Shown: piece by piece, positions 17,169 through 28,808 of the stretch | How the letters are laid out: each line of letters starts with the position of its first letter | Position numbering within the stretch: the first letter of the stretch is position 1 | Translations under genes and position numbers: made by a program | The notes under the pieces: model-generated | Database searches by the model: none | Told to the model about the DNA's origin: nothing | Seen by the model: only the letters and a program-made list of their open reading frames with translations | NCBI GenBank assembly: GCA_022763115.1 | Contig: JALEGJ010000063.1 | Coordinates: forward strand, 1-64,000 | From: Aquisalinus sp. | GTDB taxonomy: Bacteria > Pseudomonadota > Alphaproteobacteria > Caulobacterales > Parvularculaceae | Length of the DNA: 64,000 bases | Reading direction: 5' to 3'

Positions 17169-17301
17169 GATTTCCCTCCTACTTTTGAGAAGAAAATCTC
17201 ACATGCTGAGCATACCCGCAAGCCCCGGGACCCTATTAGGCTCTGCGAGGCCCTCTTATGACGCTCTATCCCGCTGACATAATCATGCTATAAGGACAAG
17301 G

Positions 17302-19212
17302 TTGGGGAGTTTTGCGGACGAAATCATGAGTGGGGATTACGACTTTCAGTTTAAGCACAAGGATCGCAAGCGCCTGAATGCGGTGTCGCAGCGGATATTC
17401 GACCGCCTGGTGTCGATTGACGATAATTTTGTTAATCTGATCAATTCAGCCGAAAACGCCGTTACGGGATTTGTGATGATTACCGGCCTGGTCAGCCTTT
17501 TTGGCGCTATCTGGTATGGCTTTGGGCAGCTTCTCGACACTTCGTTCATGGCAGCGTTGCCAGAGCGTTATACCACTGAAACCGCGCATCTTATGATCAG
17601 TGGCGTGATTACATTACCGATATTCTTCTTTCTCGTTTGGCGTCCGCTTCAGGCCATGTCTGACAACATCCTGGAATGGGTCGGGCGCTGGATCATCACC
17701 ACGCGAAAACTCGGCGGGAACAAACCCAAAAAAACGGCTGTGCTTGATGCTGTCAGTAACTGGATGCGGACAAGGCCGGAACAAGCCACCCGTATCTATG
17801 AACAGCTTTACAAGCAGGACCCGAAAGACCTGTTTCCGCCCGAGTTACGTGAAAAACTGGAATCCCTGACGGCTGCGAAAGATAAACCCTATCTGGTCGT
17901 GGAGAGATTCACGGAAATAAAGCCGTGGACAGAATATGCCAAGTACTGGTTTTTTTCGCCGCGTGACGAAGAACGCAAGGTATACTTTCTGCGCTCACGC
18001 GCTTTGCGAAACGCGATTAAAATCGCACTCGCCTATCATATTATGAATACGGAGCTACGTGACGAGGTCCCGGCAGGTGATCGTTGGGTCCGCGAATATA
18101 AAACGGAACGCAATCGGCAGATCACGGCTTTGTTCGATGAGATTGACCTGCATAACAGGTTTCGTACATCTGCGCCGCATTATCGCTGGCCAGATTCCGG
18201 GAGGAAGAAGTCCGTTGGCGAAACGGCTACCATTCGTGCGATTTCCTGTATCGAGAATCCAAGCGGCCTGCCACTTTTCGTTCTGCCTGTAAAAGCCGTC
18301 ATGAATGAATTTCCCGGCGTTATAAGGGACTTTTATGAAGATGCTCAGGGAGATGACGAAGCCTCTCTGGAAATCCGTCAGGACCGTTACGACGCGATCA
18401 TCTCGAAGCTCGCTGATATCAATGTAAAAATGTTTGGGAAATATAGCCGCAAGACGCTGCTGACAACTTCCGAAACGGGCATTGAACCACAACCCATCCT
18501 CAGGGACCTTGCCCTGTCTCGTGCCAGCAACACGGATATTGAAGATGTTCTGCATGATGAACAGCACGTGCATGACTGGGCTTTGCGCTGGGATCCAAAT
18601 TTCATTGCCTGGCCAGAAATTCAGGACGATGCAGAGTCCGATACCAGTCAATCTTTCGCCGTTCTTTACGAAGCCATTGAGCGTGCCGGCAGAAACGCCA
18701 CTCCCATTGTTCTTCAACGTGGCGATACGCTTTTCGTTGACAATTTACGCTGCCTGATTGCCCGCAAAGAGCCACAGCCCCTGGACCGGAAGCAAGCTGT
18801 TACCGGTTACCCGCAGGACTGGTGGTTGCGCGGCTATTACGGGTTTCGCATGTCCGAGCAAACGAGTTTTGATTTATCCAGTACGAATGGGAGTTACAAA
18901 TTTTCTGACGCTGATATCTATACAGATCAACATGGTATAACCTGGCCTTTTGACCCGGCTCATGAGCGAGAAACACAAGAGCAACCGTCAGGCGAAAGGC
19001 CCCTTGAGCAGAGCAGGAAAATTGCGCTTGATCGTGCTATTTCATTTACACAGGACGGGAAAGCGCCCTATTGCCGTGTGGATTTGACCGAGCAACCCGA
19101 GACATACATCACGCAGCGTGGTCCGGAAGCACAAGTATATCTGTCCCGAAAAACCCGGCCGACGGAACGCCGACCGGGTACTGTTGCTCAATATCTGAAA
19201 GACTGGTTCTAG
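17302..19212 (+). CDS. Membrane-anchored protein with degenerate TauD/clavaminate-synthase-like C-terminus
   Basis: This 636-residue protein has two N-terminal membrane segments (about residues 52-75 and 95-120) followed by a large soluble region. Near the C-terminus (about 480-560), TPIVLQRGDTLFVDNLRCLIARKE and DWWLRGYYGFR resemble the end of TfdA/TauD-type 2-oxoglutarate dioxygenases (GDxLxxDNRRxLHGR, then RWLRR). The distal iron-ligand His position reads Ile-Ala, so this copy is probably not a normal oxygenase. An upstream HVHDW could mimic the other ligands. The start is TTG at 17302, with AAGGA five bases before it; an ATG at 17326 has a poorer site. Its stop shares the palindrome CTAG with the dps stop on the other strand. 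The role is unknown. Confidence 0.7.
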   Translation: MGSFADEIMSGDYDFQFKHKDRKRLNAVSQRIFDRLVSIDDNFVNLINSAENAVTGFVMITGLVSLFGAIWYGFGQLLDTSFMAALPERYTTETAHLMISGVITLPIFFFLVWRPLQAMSDNILEWVGRWIITTRKLGGNKPKKTAVLDAVSNWMRTRPEQATRIYEQLYKQDPKDLFPPELREKLESLTAAKDKPYLVVERFTEIKPWTEYAKYWFFSPRDEERKVYFLRSRALRNAIKIALAYHIMNTELRDEVPAGDRWVREYKTERNRQITALFDEIDLHNRFRTSAPHYRWPDSGRKKSVGETATIRAISCIENPSGLPLFVLPVKAVMNEFPGVIRDFYEDAQGDDEASLEIRQDRYDAIISKLADINVKMFGKYSRKTLLTTSETGIEPQPILRDLALSRASNTDIEDVLHDEQHVHDWALRWDPNFIAWPEIQDDAESDTSQSFAVLYEAIERAGRNATPIVLQRGDTLFVDNLRCLIARKEPQPLDRKQAVTGYPQDWWLRGYYGFRMSEQTSFDLSSTNGSYKFSDADIYTDQHGITWPFDPAHERETQEQPSGERPLEQSRKIALDRAISFTQDGKAPYCRVDLTEQPETYITQRGPEAQVYLSRKTRPTERRPGTVAQYLKDWF

Positions 19213-19679
19213 GCGAGATAACTGCGGAGCATCCAAGCCGTCTTTTCATGAATCTGAATGCGTTGCGTTAGCAGATCTTCAGATGCATCATCATCAGCAT
19301 CATCTGCGACCTCCATTGCATCGCGCGCTCTGCGAATCAACGTTTCCTGATCCCTGAGAAGATTAGCGACCATTTGTCGTGCCTCTGGCACGCTATCATT
19401 TGTTTCCTCGATAGCCGTTAGCTCAGCCATTTCACGACCTGAGCCTGGAGCAAAGAAACCCAATGCCCGAATGCGCTCAGCCAGTTCATCCAGGGCCTGC
19501 CACATTTCCGTGTACTGCTCTTCAAACATGAGGTGTAATGTCCGGAACTCTGGCCCCTGGACATTCCAGTGGTACCCATGGGTTTTCATGTAGACTGCAT
19601 AGGTATCAGCCAGCGTATGTTTCAATGCTTCGGCTACGGCTTCCCGGTTTTCTTCATTAATACCAATATCAATAGTCAT
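19209..19679 (-). CDS. dps: Dps-family ferritin-like DNA-protection protein
   Basis: The 156-residue protein has the Dps inter-subunit ferroxidase pattern: MKTHGYHWNVQGPEFRTLH with two histidines, then EEQYTEMWQALDELAERIRALG with the acidic ligands. Dps proteins form dodecamers that oxidise and store iron and protect DNA from peroxide. The N-terminus is short, without a Lys-rich tail, so DNA binding may be weak. I chose the ATG at 19679 (MTIDIG), which has GGGAG a few bases upstream, over an ATG 57 bases earlier. It is convergent with the 17302-19212 gene, their stops overlapping at CTAG. No OxyR or Fur site was confidently seen. Confidence 0.93.
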   Translation of the reverse strand: MTIDIGINEENREAVAEALKHTLADTYAVYMKTHGYHWNVQGPEFRTLHLMFEEQYTEMWQALDELAERIRALGFFAPGSGREMAELTAIEETNDSVPEARQMVANLLRDQETLIRRARDAMEVADDADDDASEDLLTQRIQIHEKTAWMLRSYLA

Positions 19680-19848
19680 GAGGGTTCTCCCTGATTGCGA
19701 CCAAGAATAGGTAGGAAGCCCCTGCGCCGACCGCAAACAGATAATTGCTACAATGGATATCGATTTTCTCGATCACGAAAGTTTTATGAACCTCCTTGAA
19801 TTATGAACGCGCATTACCAATATGTAACATAACTTAAAAGGAGAGATT

Positions 19849-21117
19849 ATGGGCGCACTGTTGGTCAGAACATTATTGTTACCACTCAGATTTTTATTAT
19901 GGCCCTTGCGCATATTGCGCATTTTATTTCTGAGACTCATGGGCAAAAGCACCAGCAGAACATTGCGAAACTCATCCGGGAATTATCTTGCAAGCACTCA
20001 TGATGATCAGTTCCGTGAGAAATTTCAGGGTTGCGACGATAACCCCGTAAACACGAGACCTGCGGGATTGGAGTCCTTTCTCTTTCGTCAACTTGAGCGC
20101 CCAAGATTACAAGAGCGCACTGCCCCCGATATGAGTCTTGAAGAAGCCCGCTTTGAAGTAGATCACGCAAAACGCTTTTACTCCTACAATTTCTCTCTCT
20201 TTCCCAGAGGTGACTTTTTCTATGAAGAAGTAGAGCAGGAATACCTGCAAATGGCGATGGGACTGCCGCATGAGTCAACTGATGCGCGATTCATCCGAAT
20301 TATGAACCAGTTCCGGCGGGTGCTGAATGACAATTCGAGGCGGCTTTTCCTTTATTACACACCCTTGATCTTCTTCACCTGTCTGGCAGCCAGCCTCTTA
20401 CTGGTATGGCCAGCAAGGGACCTTTCAGCACCGATACTTGCGCAACTCGGCGCTTCTGCCGAACAGGAGCGGTTGTTGCTAACAGGACTTCTGGCCACCG
20501 GCGTTTTCACTTTTGGTCTCGTTGTTCTTCTGATCCTGTATCATTGGCCTTATAAGGTGACACAACAACGCAATCTTCTTGGGCTTGATAATTACATCAC
20601 CAGTAAATTCTCCCGCGTGAATCAAAATTTCCTTGTGGCAAAACGGCGGGCACTCAATGTCGAACGCAACAAGCGCATGACGCAAGCTGAAGAATTACAG
20701 GAAGAAGCCGGCACATGGACCCTTGCCTATAACTGGTTCGCCATGCGGCTACTCTTGTGTGAACAACTGGTGCGCAACAAGATTTATCAAATCAGACGCA
20801 ACACGACCCTATACAGCGTTGGTGGGATCATAAGCTGCATCGCGCTGCTGGTGGTCGTTGTCGTGAGCGCCGCCTTTGCCATTTCGGATACTGTGTTTCT
20901 TTTTATCATCGGCGTAAGTGCTGTTCTGTCAGTCCTCTTCATCACTCTCGCCTACTCGCTTGTGATGGGCAAAGCGATGCCTGAGATCATGAGCGTTATG
21001 CACTCAAGTGAATGGCCTCGTTTCAATCACATCGGCTTACACAGAACCATTGCTGATCATGTGGCTGAAGACAAATTGCAGATTGTCACGTTCCGCGACA
21101 GAAACAGGTTTGAGTAA
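19849..21117 (+). CDS. Hypothetical integral membrane protein
   Basis: I do not recognise a family for this 422-residue protein. It has a Leu/Arg-rich N-terminus (LLPLRFLLWPLRILRILFLRL) that may insert or lie on the membrane, a soluble stretch to about residue 160, two strong membrane helices (about 164-185 and 205-228), a long basic helical linker (about 235-320) and two more helices (about 325-345 and 350-370) before a cytosolic tail. A strong Shine-Dalgarno sequence (AAAAGGAGAG) precedes the ATG. It ends one base before the end of the convergent aminotransferase gene. Like the 17302 protein it is a membrane protein beside dps, but no shared function can be shown. Confidence 0.75.
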   Translation: MGALLVRTLLLPLRFLLWPLRILRILFLRLMGKSTSRTLRNSSGNYLASTHDDQFREKFQGCDDNPVNTRPAGLESFLFRQLERPRLQERTAPDMSLEEARFEVDHAKRFYSYNFSLFPRGDFFYEEVEQEYLQMAMGLPHESTDARFIRIMNQFRRVLNDNSRRLFLYYTPLIFFTCLAASLLLVWPARDLSAPILAQLGASAEQERLLLTGLLATGVFTFGLVVLLILYHWPYKVTQQRNLLGLDNYITSKFSRVNQNFLVAKRRALNVERNKRMTQAEELQEEAGTWTLAYNWFAMRLLLCEQLVRNKIYQIRRNTTLYSVGGIISCIALLVVVVVSAAFAISDTVFLFIIGVSAVLSVLFITLAYSLVMGKAMPEIMSVMHSSEWPRFNHIGLHRTIADHVAEDKLQIVTFRDRNRFE

Positions 21118-22413
<1,296 letters not shown>

Positions 22414-22440
22414 TCATTCTGCTGACCGTTCTTATACTTT

Positions 22441-24246
22441 TCAATCTTTCTTTTCTTCTATCGGTTTGACGGTGCGCAAGTGCAGTTCTTTCAACTGCTT
22501 CTCATCCGCCTCACGGGGCGCTCCCAAGAGCAGATCCTCGCCTTGCTGGTTGAGCGGGAACATGGTGACTTCGCGGATGTTCTCTGTACCCGCCAACAAC
22601 ATCACAATGCGATCTACGCCAAAGGCTGCGCCGCCGTGTGGCGGGGCGCCGAATTTGAATGCATTCAGCATACCGCCGAATTTCTCCTGCACCACATCCT
22701 CGCCGTATCCGGCAAGTGCGAAGGCTTTTACCATGACGTCCTGCTTGTGATTACGGATACCGCCGGAGCCAAGTTCGTAACCGTTACAGACCAGATCATA
22801 CTGGTGCGCCTTGATTTCGAGAATCTCATCGTCAGAGGCCGCAGCATTCAGCGCATCGAGACCGCCCTGGGGCATGGAAAACGGGTTATGGCCGAACTCG
22901 ACCTTTTTGTTTTCCTCGTCCCATTCATACATCGGGAAGTCCACGATCCAGGCCAGTTCGTAAGCATCCTTGTTGACAAGGCTCAGTTCATCCGCCACGA
23001 CATCTCTGGCACGCCCGGCAATGGCTTCAAACTCTTTCGGCTTGCCAGCCATGAAGAATGCCGCGTCGCCAGTTTTCAGGCCAAGCTGCTCACCAATCGC
23101 TTTCGTGCGTTCAGGGCCGATGTTCTTGGCGAGTGGCCCTTTGCCGTCACCTTCATCAAACATAATGTAGCCCATGCCCGGCAGGCCCTCACGCTGTGCC
23201 CAGCTGTTCATCCGGTCACAGAAGGCACGGCTGCCCCCCGTTGGTGCCGGGATCGCGCGGATTTCATTGGCTGGATCTTCAGCAATCCGGGCGAAAATCT
23301 TGAAGCCGGAACCCTTGAAGTGATCGGTCACAACCTGCATTTCCAGCGGGTTGCGAAGGTCAGGCTTGTCCGTGCCATATTTCAGCATAGACTCGGCATA
23401 CGGAATTTCACGGAACGGGTAAGATGAAACCGCTTTGCCATCTGCAAACTTTTCAAAGGTGTCCCGGATGACGGGGCCAATCGCATCAAACACATCCTGC
23501 TGCTCGACAAAACTCATTTCCATATCGAGTTGATAGAAATCCCCGGCAGAACGGTCAGCACGCGCATCTTCATCGCGGAAGCATGGCGCAATCTGGTAAT
23601 AGCGGTCAAAACCGGAGACCATAATAAGCTGTTTGAATATCTGCGGCGCCTGGGGCAGTGCGTAGAATTTGCCCGGGTGCAAGCGAGACGGCACAAGGAA
23701 ATCCCGCGCACCTTCAGGGGATGAAGCCGTCAGAATTGGCGTCTGATAGTCCATGAAACCCACAGATTCCATCTGGTTGCGGATCTCACGGATGACTTTC
23801 GAGCGCAGAACAATGTTCTTGTGCAATGTCTCACGGCGCAGATCGAGATAGCGGTGCTTCATCCGAATATCTTCCGGATAATCCGGCTCACCAAAGACCG
23901 GGAGCGGCAATTCCTCAGCCTCGCCCAGTACGTCCAGTTTGCGGATAAAGACCTCAATCTCGCCGGTGGGTATGTTCGCATTGACCAATTCTGCGTCGCG
24001 CGCTTTCACCTCGCCCTCAATACGGATGCACCACTCGCCGCGCACGGCCTCAACGGCTTTGAACGCCGGCGAGTCAGGGTCAGCCAGCACTTGCGTCACG
24101 CCATAATGGTCCCGCAGGTCGATAAACAGAACGCCGCCATGGTCGCGCACCCGATGCGCCCAGCCGCACAGACGCACGGTTTCGCCTTCGTGGGATTTTC
24201 TCAGGTCTGCACAGGTGTGACTGCGGTAAGTGTGTAGCTCGGTCAT
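22441..24246 (-). CDS. aspS: Aspartyl-tRNA synthetase
   Basis: The product is a class II aminoacyl-tRNA synthetase of about 601 residues, the usual bacterial AspRS length including the GAD insertion domain. Signatures are the N-terminal OB-fold anticodon domain ([23 protein letters not shown]), motif 2 around [13 protein letters not shown], the QIFKQLIMV loop and motif 3 [16 protein letters not shown]. The start was set to the ATG at 24246 ([12 protein letters not shown]), which has GAAGGAG about 12 bases upstream; an open extension of 28 codons looks unlike the family. Many alphaproteobacterial AspRS are non-discriminating and rely on GatCAB; that cannot be decided here. Confidence 0.97.
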   Translation of the reverse strand: MTELHTYRSHTCADLRKSHEGETVRLCGWAHRVRDHGGVLFIDLRDHYGVTQVLADPDSPAFKAVEAVRGEWCIRIEGEVKARDAELVNANIPTGEIEVFIRKLDVLGEAEELPLPVFGEPDYPEDIRMKHRYLDLRRETLHKNIVLRSKVIREIRNQMESVGFMDYQTPILTASSPEGARDFLVPSRLHPGKFYALPQAPQIFKQLIMVSGFDRYYQIAPCFRDEDARADRSAGDFYQLDMEMSFVEQQDVFDAIGPVIRDTFEKFADGKAVSSYPFREIPYAESMLKYGTDKPDLRNPLEMQVVTDHFKGSGFKIFARIAEDPANEIRAIPAPTGGSRAFCDRMNSWAQREGLPGMGYIMFDEGDGKGPLAKNIGPERTKAIGEQLGLKTGDAAFFMAGKPKEFEAIAGRARDVVADELSLVNKDAYELAWIVDFPMYEWDEENKKVEFGHNPFSMPQGGLDALNAAASDDEILEIKAHQYDLVCNGYELGSGGIRNHKQDVMVKAFALAGYGEDVVQEKFGGMLNAFKFGAPPHGGAAFGVDRIVMLLAGTENIREVTMFPLNQQGEDLLLGAPREADEKQLKELHLRTVKPIEEKKD

Positions 24247-24404
24247 AACGCTCGGAATCTCCTTCAAGCGCGGCGGTATAGGGGCTTTTCCTGTTTGGGG
24301 AAAGAGCCCTTCGCAACCGCAAAAGGACACAACTGCGGCCCATACTTGCCCATGCTGCTACAAGCCGCTTATGAGGCCGCAAAAATCAACATTGGAGCAG
24401 GTCC

Positions 24405-24836
24405 GTGATTAAACCAGCGATTATTGAAAGTGGTGAATTTGAAGGATGGATGACCTGGCCATCAGAACCCTTCGAACACGACCTTATGGGCCCGTTGCAT
24501 TTCCGCATTGATGACAAAGGCCCGGTTTGTGCGTTTCGTGCAGAACACCGTCATATGAATTCAGGTGGCGTGATGCATGGTGGTTGCCTGATGTCATTTG
24601 CTGACTTCAGCCTTTTCGGGATCGCCCATGAGCACATGAAGGATGATGCCTACGGTCTGACGGTGGCCTTCTCCTCGGAATTTCTCGACGGCCCCAGGGT
24701 TGGCGAATATGTGGAAGCGCGCGGTGAAGTTTTACGCGCTGGCGGTTCATTGATATTTGTACGTGGATTGATAACGTCCGATGGGCGTCCGTGCCTCAAC
24801 TTCTCTGGCACGATCAAGCGCGGGCGCAAAAAGTAA
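24405..24836 (+). CDS. PaaI-type hotdog-fold thioesterase
   Basis: The 143-residue protein has the hotdog thioesterase core: HRHMNSGGVMHGGCLMSFAD with the His-Gly-Gly loop and the acidic residue of the central helix, then EFLDGPRVGEYVEARGEV and FVRGLITSDGRP. Such enzymes hydrolyse acyl-CoA or aryl-acyl-CoA thioesters; the substrate is unknown. The start is GTG at 24405, with GGAG eight bases upstream. It is divergent from aspS and converges on the patatin gene, with two bases between the ends. Confidence 0.87.
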   Translation: MIKPAIIESGEFEGWMTWPSEPFEHDLMGPLHFRIDDKGPVCAFRAEHRHMNSGGVMHGGCLMSFADFSLFGIAHEHMKDDAYGLTVAFSSEFLDGPRVGEYVEARGEVLRAGGSLIFVRGLITSDGRPCLNFSGTIKRGRKK

Positions 24837-24838
24837 GC

Positions 24839-25789
24839 CTAACTGCCCTGTTTCAACGCCAGCAATTCATCCTTCTGATCCATCACGGATTGGTAACCAA
24901 GGGCAGTCATCTCATCCGGCTGATCAAATGCCGTTGGTGGGAAATTGCGTGTATCCGGCGCGATCAGGACATCCGGCGGACACAAGGCAAGTTTCGCTCT
25001 AGCAAGATGAGTTTGATAGATATCTGATGTGGCAATCACTGTTTCCATGAAATGCGGTTCGGCATCCATGCGGGATTTTGCCAGTGCCATCTGCCGCTCG
25101 ACGAAACTCTGAGTACGGTGAATCAGTTCCATCACCTGATGGGGGATAACATCATGTTGCGGCACCTCAGGCTCTTCTACCACGACCAGAGCCCTTGTAC
25201 GAGGCCCGACAAATCTCTCCAGCGTGCGACTATGGGCCTGCAGATCAATGGCGATGGTTTTCGTTGCCCCCAGTTCAAGGGCCAGGTCAACGGGAACCGG
25301 GTTAGTCAATGCACCGTCCACGAGCCAGCGGCTGCCATCTTCCGCCGGCATTTTTGCCGCATGGAAAAGCATCGGGATGGAGCTGGACGCGCGTGCAGCA
25401 TCAAGCACCGAACCGGATGTAAGCCGAACTTCCTCACCCGTTACGAGGTCCGTTGCAGTCATGCCAAAAGGAAGCGAAAGATCTTCGATTTTGCGATCAT
25501 ACTCCCGAAAGCTCTCAAAGGCACGCGTCGGATCAATGATACCTGCCTTGCCAAGACCGAAGGCAAAATCTTTCAGGGCCCCCAAGGGGCCAAGCTCGCG
25601 TGCCCATTTTTCAAAGGCTGGCAAGATGTCGAGCAATCTGGCGCTGGCGACAAGAGCACCCGCCGAACAGCCTGTGATAACATCAGGCGTAATGCCAAGC
25701 TCATCCAGAGCGACGAGCGCGCCTTTATGCACCCAGCCGCGTGCTGCGCCAGAGCCAAGGACCAGGCCAATTTTATGGGATTCTGTCAT
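24839..25789 (-). CDS. Patatin-like phospholipase (RssA-type)
   Basis: The 316-residue protein has the patatin landmarks: the oxyanion loop GLVLGSGAARGWVHKG, the nucleophile elbow GCSAGAL (Gly-x-Ser-x-Gly) and the catalytic aspartate motif VDGALTNPVPVDLA. No signal peptide is present, so it probably acts on the inner face of the membrane. Family activity is hydrolysis of acyl chains from lipids. A membrane alpha/beta hydrolase gene lies 51 bases upstream on the same strand, and the two could form an operon. Confidence 0.9.
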   Translation of the reverse strand: MTESHKIGLVLGSGAARGWVHKGALVALDELGITPDVITGCSAGALVASARLLDILPAFEKWARELGPLGALKDFAFGLGKAGIIDPTRAFESFREYDRKIEDLSLPFGMTATDLVTGEEVRLTSGSVLDAARASSSIPMLFHAAKMPAEDGSRWLVDGALTNPVPVDLALELGATKTIAIDLQAHSRTLERFVGPRTRALVVVEEPEVPQHDVIPHQVMELIHRTQSFVERQMALAKSRMDAEPHFMETVIATSDIYQTHLARAKLALCPPDVLIAPDTRNFPPTAFDQPDEMTALGYQSVMDQKDELLALKQGS

Positions 25790-25840
25790 AGAAAAATTCC
25801 GATGTCGCAGGCACTTGGACGCACCTGTGGTGCAATATTA

Positions 25841-26833
25841 TCAGGGCAAGAGCCTGTGATGCAAGGGGCGCGAAGAGCGTCGCATAAAGGGTAGTTTCAG
25901 TCTTTCATCCGTAAACGATGTAGCTACTGCACTGGCCGCCAGGTCGCGCAGCTCCGCTGCCAGCGGTCTCTCCCAGCCTTCAGCTGTCCACCCTTCTTCT
26001 TCCGCATAGGCGCGTTCTGCATACTCGCCAGGCGGCACATACTCCAGAAAATCCCAGATAACCGGGTATAAGCCATTAGCTGGCATGGTCAGGTGATTGC
26101 AGCCTTTGAACTTCACAAACTTTTTCGGTTTTCTTGCTAGGCGATAGAGCTTACGGCCATGAGAAATAGGCACGATAAGATCCCGGTCACCATGGGCAAT
26201 CAGAAGAGGACCCTCTATTTTGCCAATCCAGTCACGGTTACGGAATGTGTCGCGCATCAAAAGGCTTACAGGCAGGATCGGTATCATCTCTCGCGCGCGC
26301 CTGACAGTTGACGTGTACGGCGCTTCCAGAATAACCGGAGCCGCCTTGATGATACTACCGAGCTTTGTGGCAACCCCCGTTCCAAGCGAAAAGCCATGGA
26401 TGGCGAGCTGACTTTCGGGATAATGCTGCAAGGCCCAGTTCCAGGCGAACATGGCATCTTCATGCAGGCCTTCTTCACTGGGTTGCTGCGTGGAGCCACC
26501 ATATCCACGATAAGAAACGGCGATAAATCCAGCACCTGCCGCAGCAATGCGTCGCCAGCGACGATTCCAGATGGAAATATTACCGCGATTTCCGTCAAAG
26601 TAGAGAATGACCGGCGCACCCGCGACTTTTGGTGCCCGGTGCCAGGCATAAAGTTTTTCCTCATCAGACGGATGAAGATCAACCAGTTCTACCTCGTCAA
26701 CAGCGCACAACCTCGGATCAATCAGAAACTTCCAGGGCCGAAACAGCAGGGAGCGCTGATTAGCCCAGATCAGCCACAAAATGACGAGATATGCGCCAAA
26801 GCCAGCCAAGACATAAAACATAACTGACATCAT
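25841..26833 (-). CDS. Membrane-anchored alpha/beta hydrolase
   Basis: The 330-residue protein begins with one uncleaved membrane helix (about residues 4-24) followed by RSLLFRPWKF, typical of BEM46/YfhR-type hydrolases. The nucleophile motif is AIHGFSLGTG (Gly-Phe-Ser-Leu-Gly), and the acid and histidine lie in LIAHGDRDLIVP and GCNHLTMP. The family includes esterases and thioesterases of unknown natural substrate. The active domain is probably held at the inner membrane. The C-terminal 60 or so residues are a Glu/Arg-rich extension. It is just upstream of the patatin gene. Confidence 0.85.
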   Translation of the reverse strand: MMSVMFYVLAGFGAYLVILWLIWANQRSLLFRPWKFLIDPRLCAVDEVELVDLHPSDEEKLYAWHRAPKVAGAPVILYFDGNRGNISIWNRRWRRIAAAGAGFIAVSYRGYGGSTQQPSEEGLHEDAMFAWNWALQHYPESQLAIHGFSLGTGVATKLGSIIKAAPVILEAPYTSTVRRAREMIPILPVSLLMRDTFRNRDWIGKIEGPLLIAHGDRDLIVPISHGRKLYRLARKPKKFVKFKGCNHLTMPANGLYPVIWDFLEYVPPGEYAERAYAEEEGWTAEGWERPLAAELRDLAASAVATSFTDERLKLPFMRRSSRPLHHRLLP

Positions 26834-26942
26834 GCCAGCACCCCACGGAACCCTGCCCGGCTTGTTGATAGCATGATGAAGAATAGCTGGCGAGCAGCAT
26901 CTCGCTCTATGCCTTGGCGCAAACTGCCTCTAAATAGAGTTC

Positions 26943-28796
26943 ATGAGTAATGGCGAAACACCAAAAGAGGCATTCAAGAGGGCCTTGACCCAGACCACGC
27001 GAGCCTTGTCAGCCGATCCGGACAGCGAAGTTGGCTTCGGGGGCGATCGGCCTGTGGTCAATGGTAACAAGGCACGCATCCCCCTGCCTGCCCGAAAACT
27101 GTCCCCTGAAGCTGCTGCTGTCGCGCGAGGGCAAGCCGATATTGCCGCGCTGAAACTGGCCCATCACGACGAGATGACCCATGCGCGGCTTCAACCTGTC
27201 AATACAGATGGCAAGGCCTTGTTCCGGGCATTGGAGGATGCGCGCGTAGAAGCTGTCGGCAGCAATGCGCTGGAAGGTGTTGGTGACAATATTGATGCGC
27301 ACCTTGAAAAGTCCGCTTACGAGCGCGGCTATGCGCGGCTGGATAATCGTGATGACATGCCGTTGGCGGAGGCCGTCGCCCTGATCGCCCGCGAGCGGAT
27401 GACTGGCCGTGCCGTACCACCTTCTGCTGCTGCCATTGTCGCGAAATGGCGGGGCGATATTGAAAAACAGGCCGGAGCCTCTCTCGATATGCTCGGGGAC
27501 GCAAAGGCCTGTGACGATCAGGCTCTTTTTGCTCAACTTGCTCAGACCATTATCGCTGATCTGGGACTCGCGGATGAAACCGGTGATGAGCAAGAGGACG
27601 AGTCGCGGTCTGATGAAGAAAATGAAGACCAAGAGGAAGAGACTGAAGAAAACGAACCTGAAGATGACGGCGAGAGTGGCGAGGACGCACCTGACGACCA
27701 TACACCCGATGTCGGCGATACGCCTGAAGGCGATGCAGACCTTGGCGATTTCGAGGAAAGCGACACCGACCTGAGCGATGACTCTGCCGAGGAAATGCAA
27801 GGCATGGTCGTGCGTCCGAAATGGGACGGCGACCCCGCGGCAGATTATAAGGTCTTTACGCGGGAGTTCGACGAAATCGGGGTAGCGGACGAGTTATGCG
27901 ATCAGGAAGAACTGGCACGATTGCGTCGATTACTGGATCAGCAGCTTGAAAGTCTGCATACGGTTGTCTCGCGACTTGCCAACAAATTGCAGCGCAAACT
28001 GATGGCCCAGCAGAACCGGGCCTGGCAATTTGATCTGGATGAAGGCGTTCTGGATGCTGCCAGACTTGCCCGTGTTATCGCTGATCCTACACAACCTCTC
28101 TCCTTCAAACAGGAACTTGATCAGAAATTCCGGGATACGACCGTGACACTTTTGATTGACAACTCCGGTTCGATGCGGGGGCGACCAATCTCCATAGCAG
28201 CCATTTGCGCTGATATTCTGGCACGCACATTGGAGCGCTGCGCAGTGAAAGTGGAAATTCTTGGCTTTACCACCCGCGCCTGGAAAGGCGGGCAGGCACG
28301 CGAGAAATGGGCTCAGGAAGGAAGACCCGAACGCCCCGGTCGCCTCAATGATTTGCGGCATATTGTCTATAAATCTGCTGATGCCCCCTGGCGCCGTGTA
28401 CGCACCAACCTTGGCCTTATGCTGAAAGAAGGCCTGCTGAAAGAAAACATTGATGGCGAAGCCCTGCTCTGGGCTCATGAGCGTTTGCTCGGTAGGCCGG
28501 AAGCACGCCGCATTCTCATGGTCATTTCCGACGGTGCGCCGGTTGATGACACTACTTCTTCCACCAATGGGGGTGCTTACCTCGAAAAGCACCTGCGCGA
28601 AGTCATCAACTGGATTGAACGCGCCTCACCTGTGGAACTTCTCGCAATCGGTATCGGTCATGATGTGACACGTTTTTATTCGCGCGCCTTGACGATTGCA
28701 GATGCGGAACAGCTTGGCGGTGCCATGGTAGACAAACTTGCAGAGCTGTTTGAGGATGACTCCATCAAGTCAAGTTCCATCAAAAGATCAGCCTAG
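26943..28796 (+). CDS. cobT: Cobaltochelatase subunit CobT
   Basis: CobT works with CobS as an AAA+ chaperone pair that helps CobN insert cobalt into hydrogenobyrinate a,c-diamide in aerobic cobalamin synthesis. The 617-residue length is normal. Features are the helical N-terminal region, a very acidic linker (about residues 215-290, long Glu/Asp runs) and a C-terminal von Willebrand A domain with the MIDAS motif [13 protein letters not shown] and [13 protein letters not shown]. cobS is not in this window, though it is usually close by; the 109 bases upstream hold no gene. The phytase-like gene follows after 12 bases, a pairing I recall from other Alphaproteobacteria. Confidence 0.93.
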   Translation: MSNGETPKEAFKRALTQTTRALSADPDSEVGFGGDRPVVNGNKARIPLPARKLSPEAAAVARGQADIAALKLAHHDEMTHARLQPVNTDGKALFRALEDARVEAVGSNALEGVGDNIDAHLEKSAYERGYARLDNRDDMPLAEAVALIARERMTGRAVPPSAAAIVAKWRGDIEKQAGASLDMLGDAKACDDQALFAQLAQTIIADLGLADETGDEQEDESRSDEENEDQEEETEENEPEDDGESGEDAPDDHTPDVGDTPEGDADLGDFEESDTDLSDDSAEEMQGMVVRPKWDGDPAADYKVFTREFDEIGVADELCDQEELARLRRLLDQQLESLHTVVSRLANKLQRKLMAQQNRAWQFDLDEGVLDAARLARVIADPTQPLSFKQELDQKFRDTTVTLLIDNSGSMRGRPISIAAICADILARTLERCAVKVEILGFTTRAWKGGQAREKWAQEGRPERPGRLNDLRHIVYKSADAPWRRVRTNLGLMLKEGLLKENIDGEALLWAHERLLGRPEARRILMVISDGAPVDDTTSSTNGGAYLEKHLREVINWIERASPVELLAIGIGHDVTRFYSRALTIADAEQLGGAMVDKLAELFEDDSIKSSSIKRSA

Positions 28797-28808
28797 GAAG
28801 TAAACCTG

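Noticed and set aside
22480..23427. Open frame of 315 codons on the plus strand
   Set aside because: It is antisense to aspS, where all synthetase motifs are present. It is a compositional shadow.
25052..25894. Open frame of 280 codons on the plus strand
   Set aside because: It is antisense to the patatin-like gene and the end of the hydrolase gene. No domain and no ribosome site are seen.
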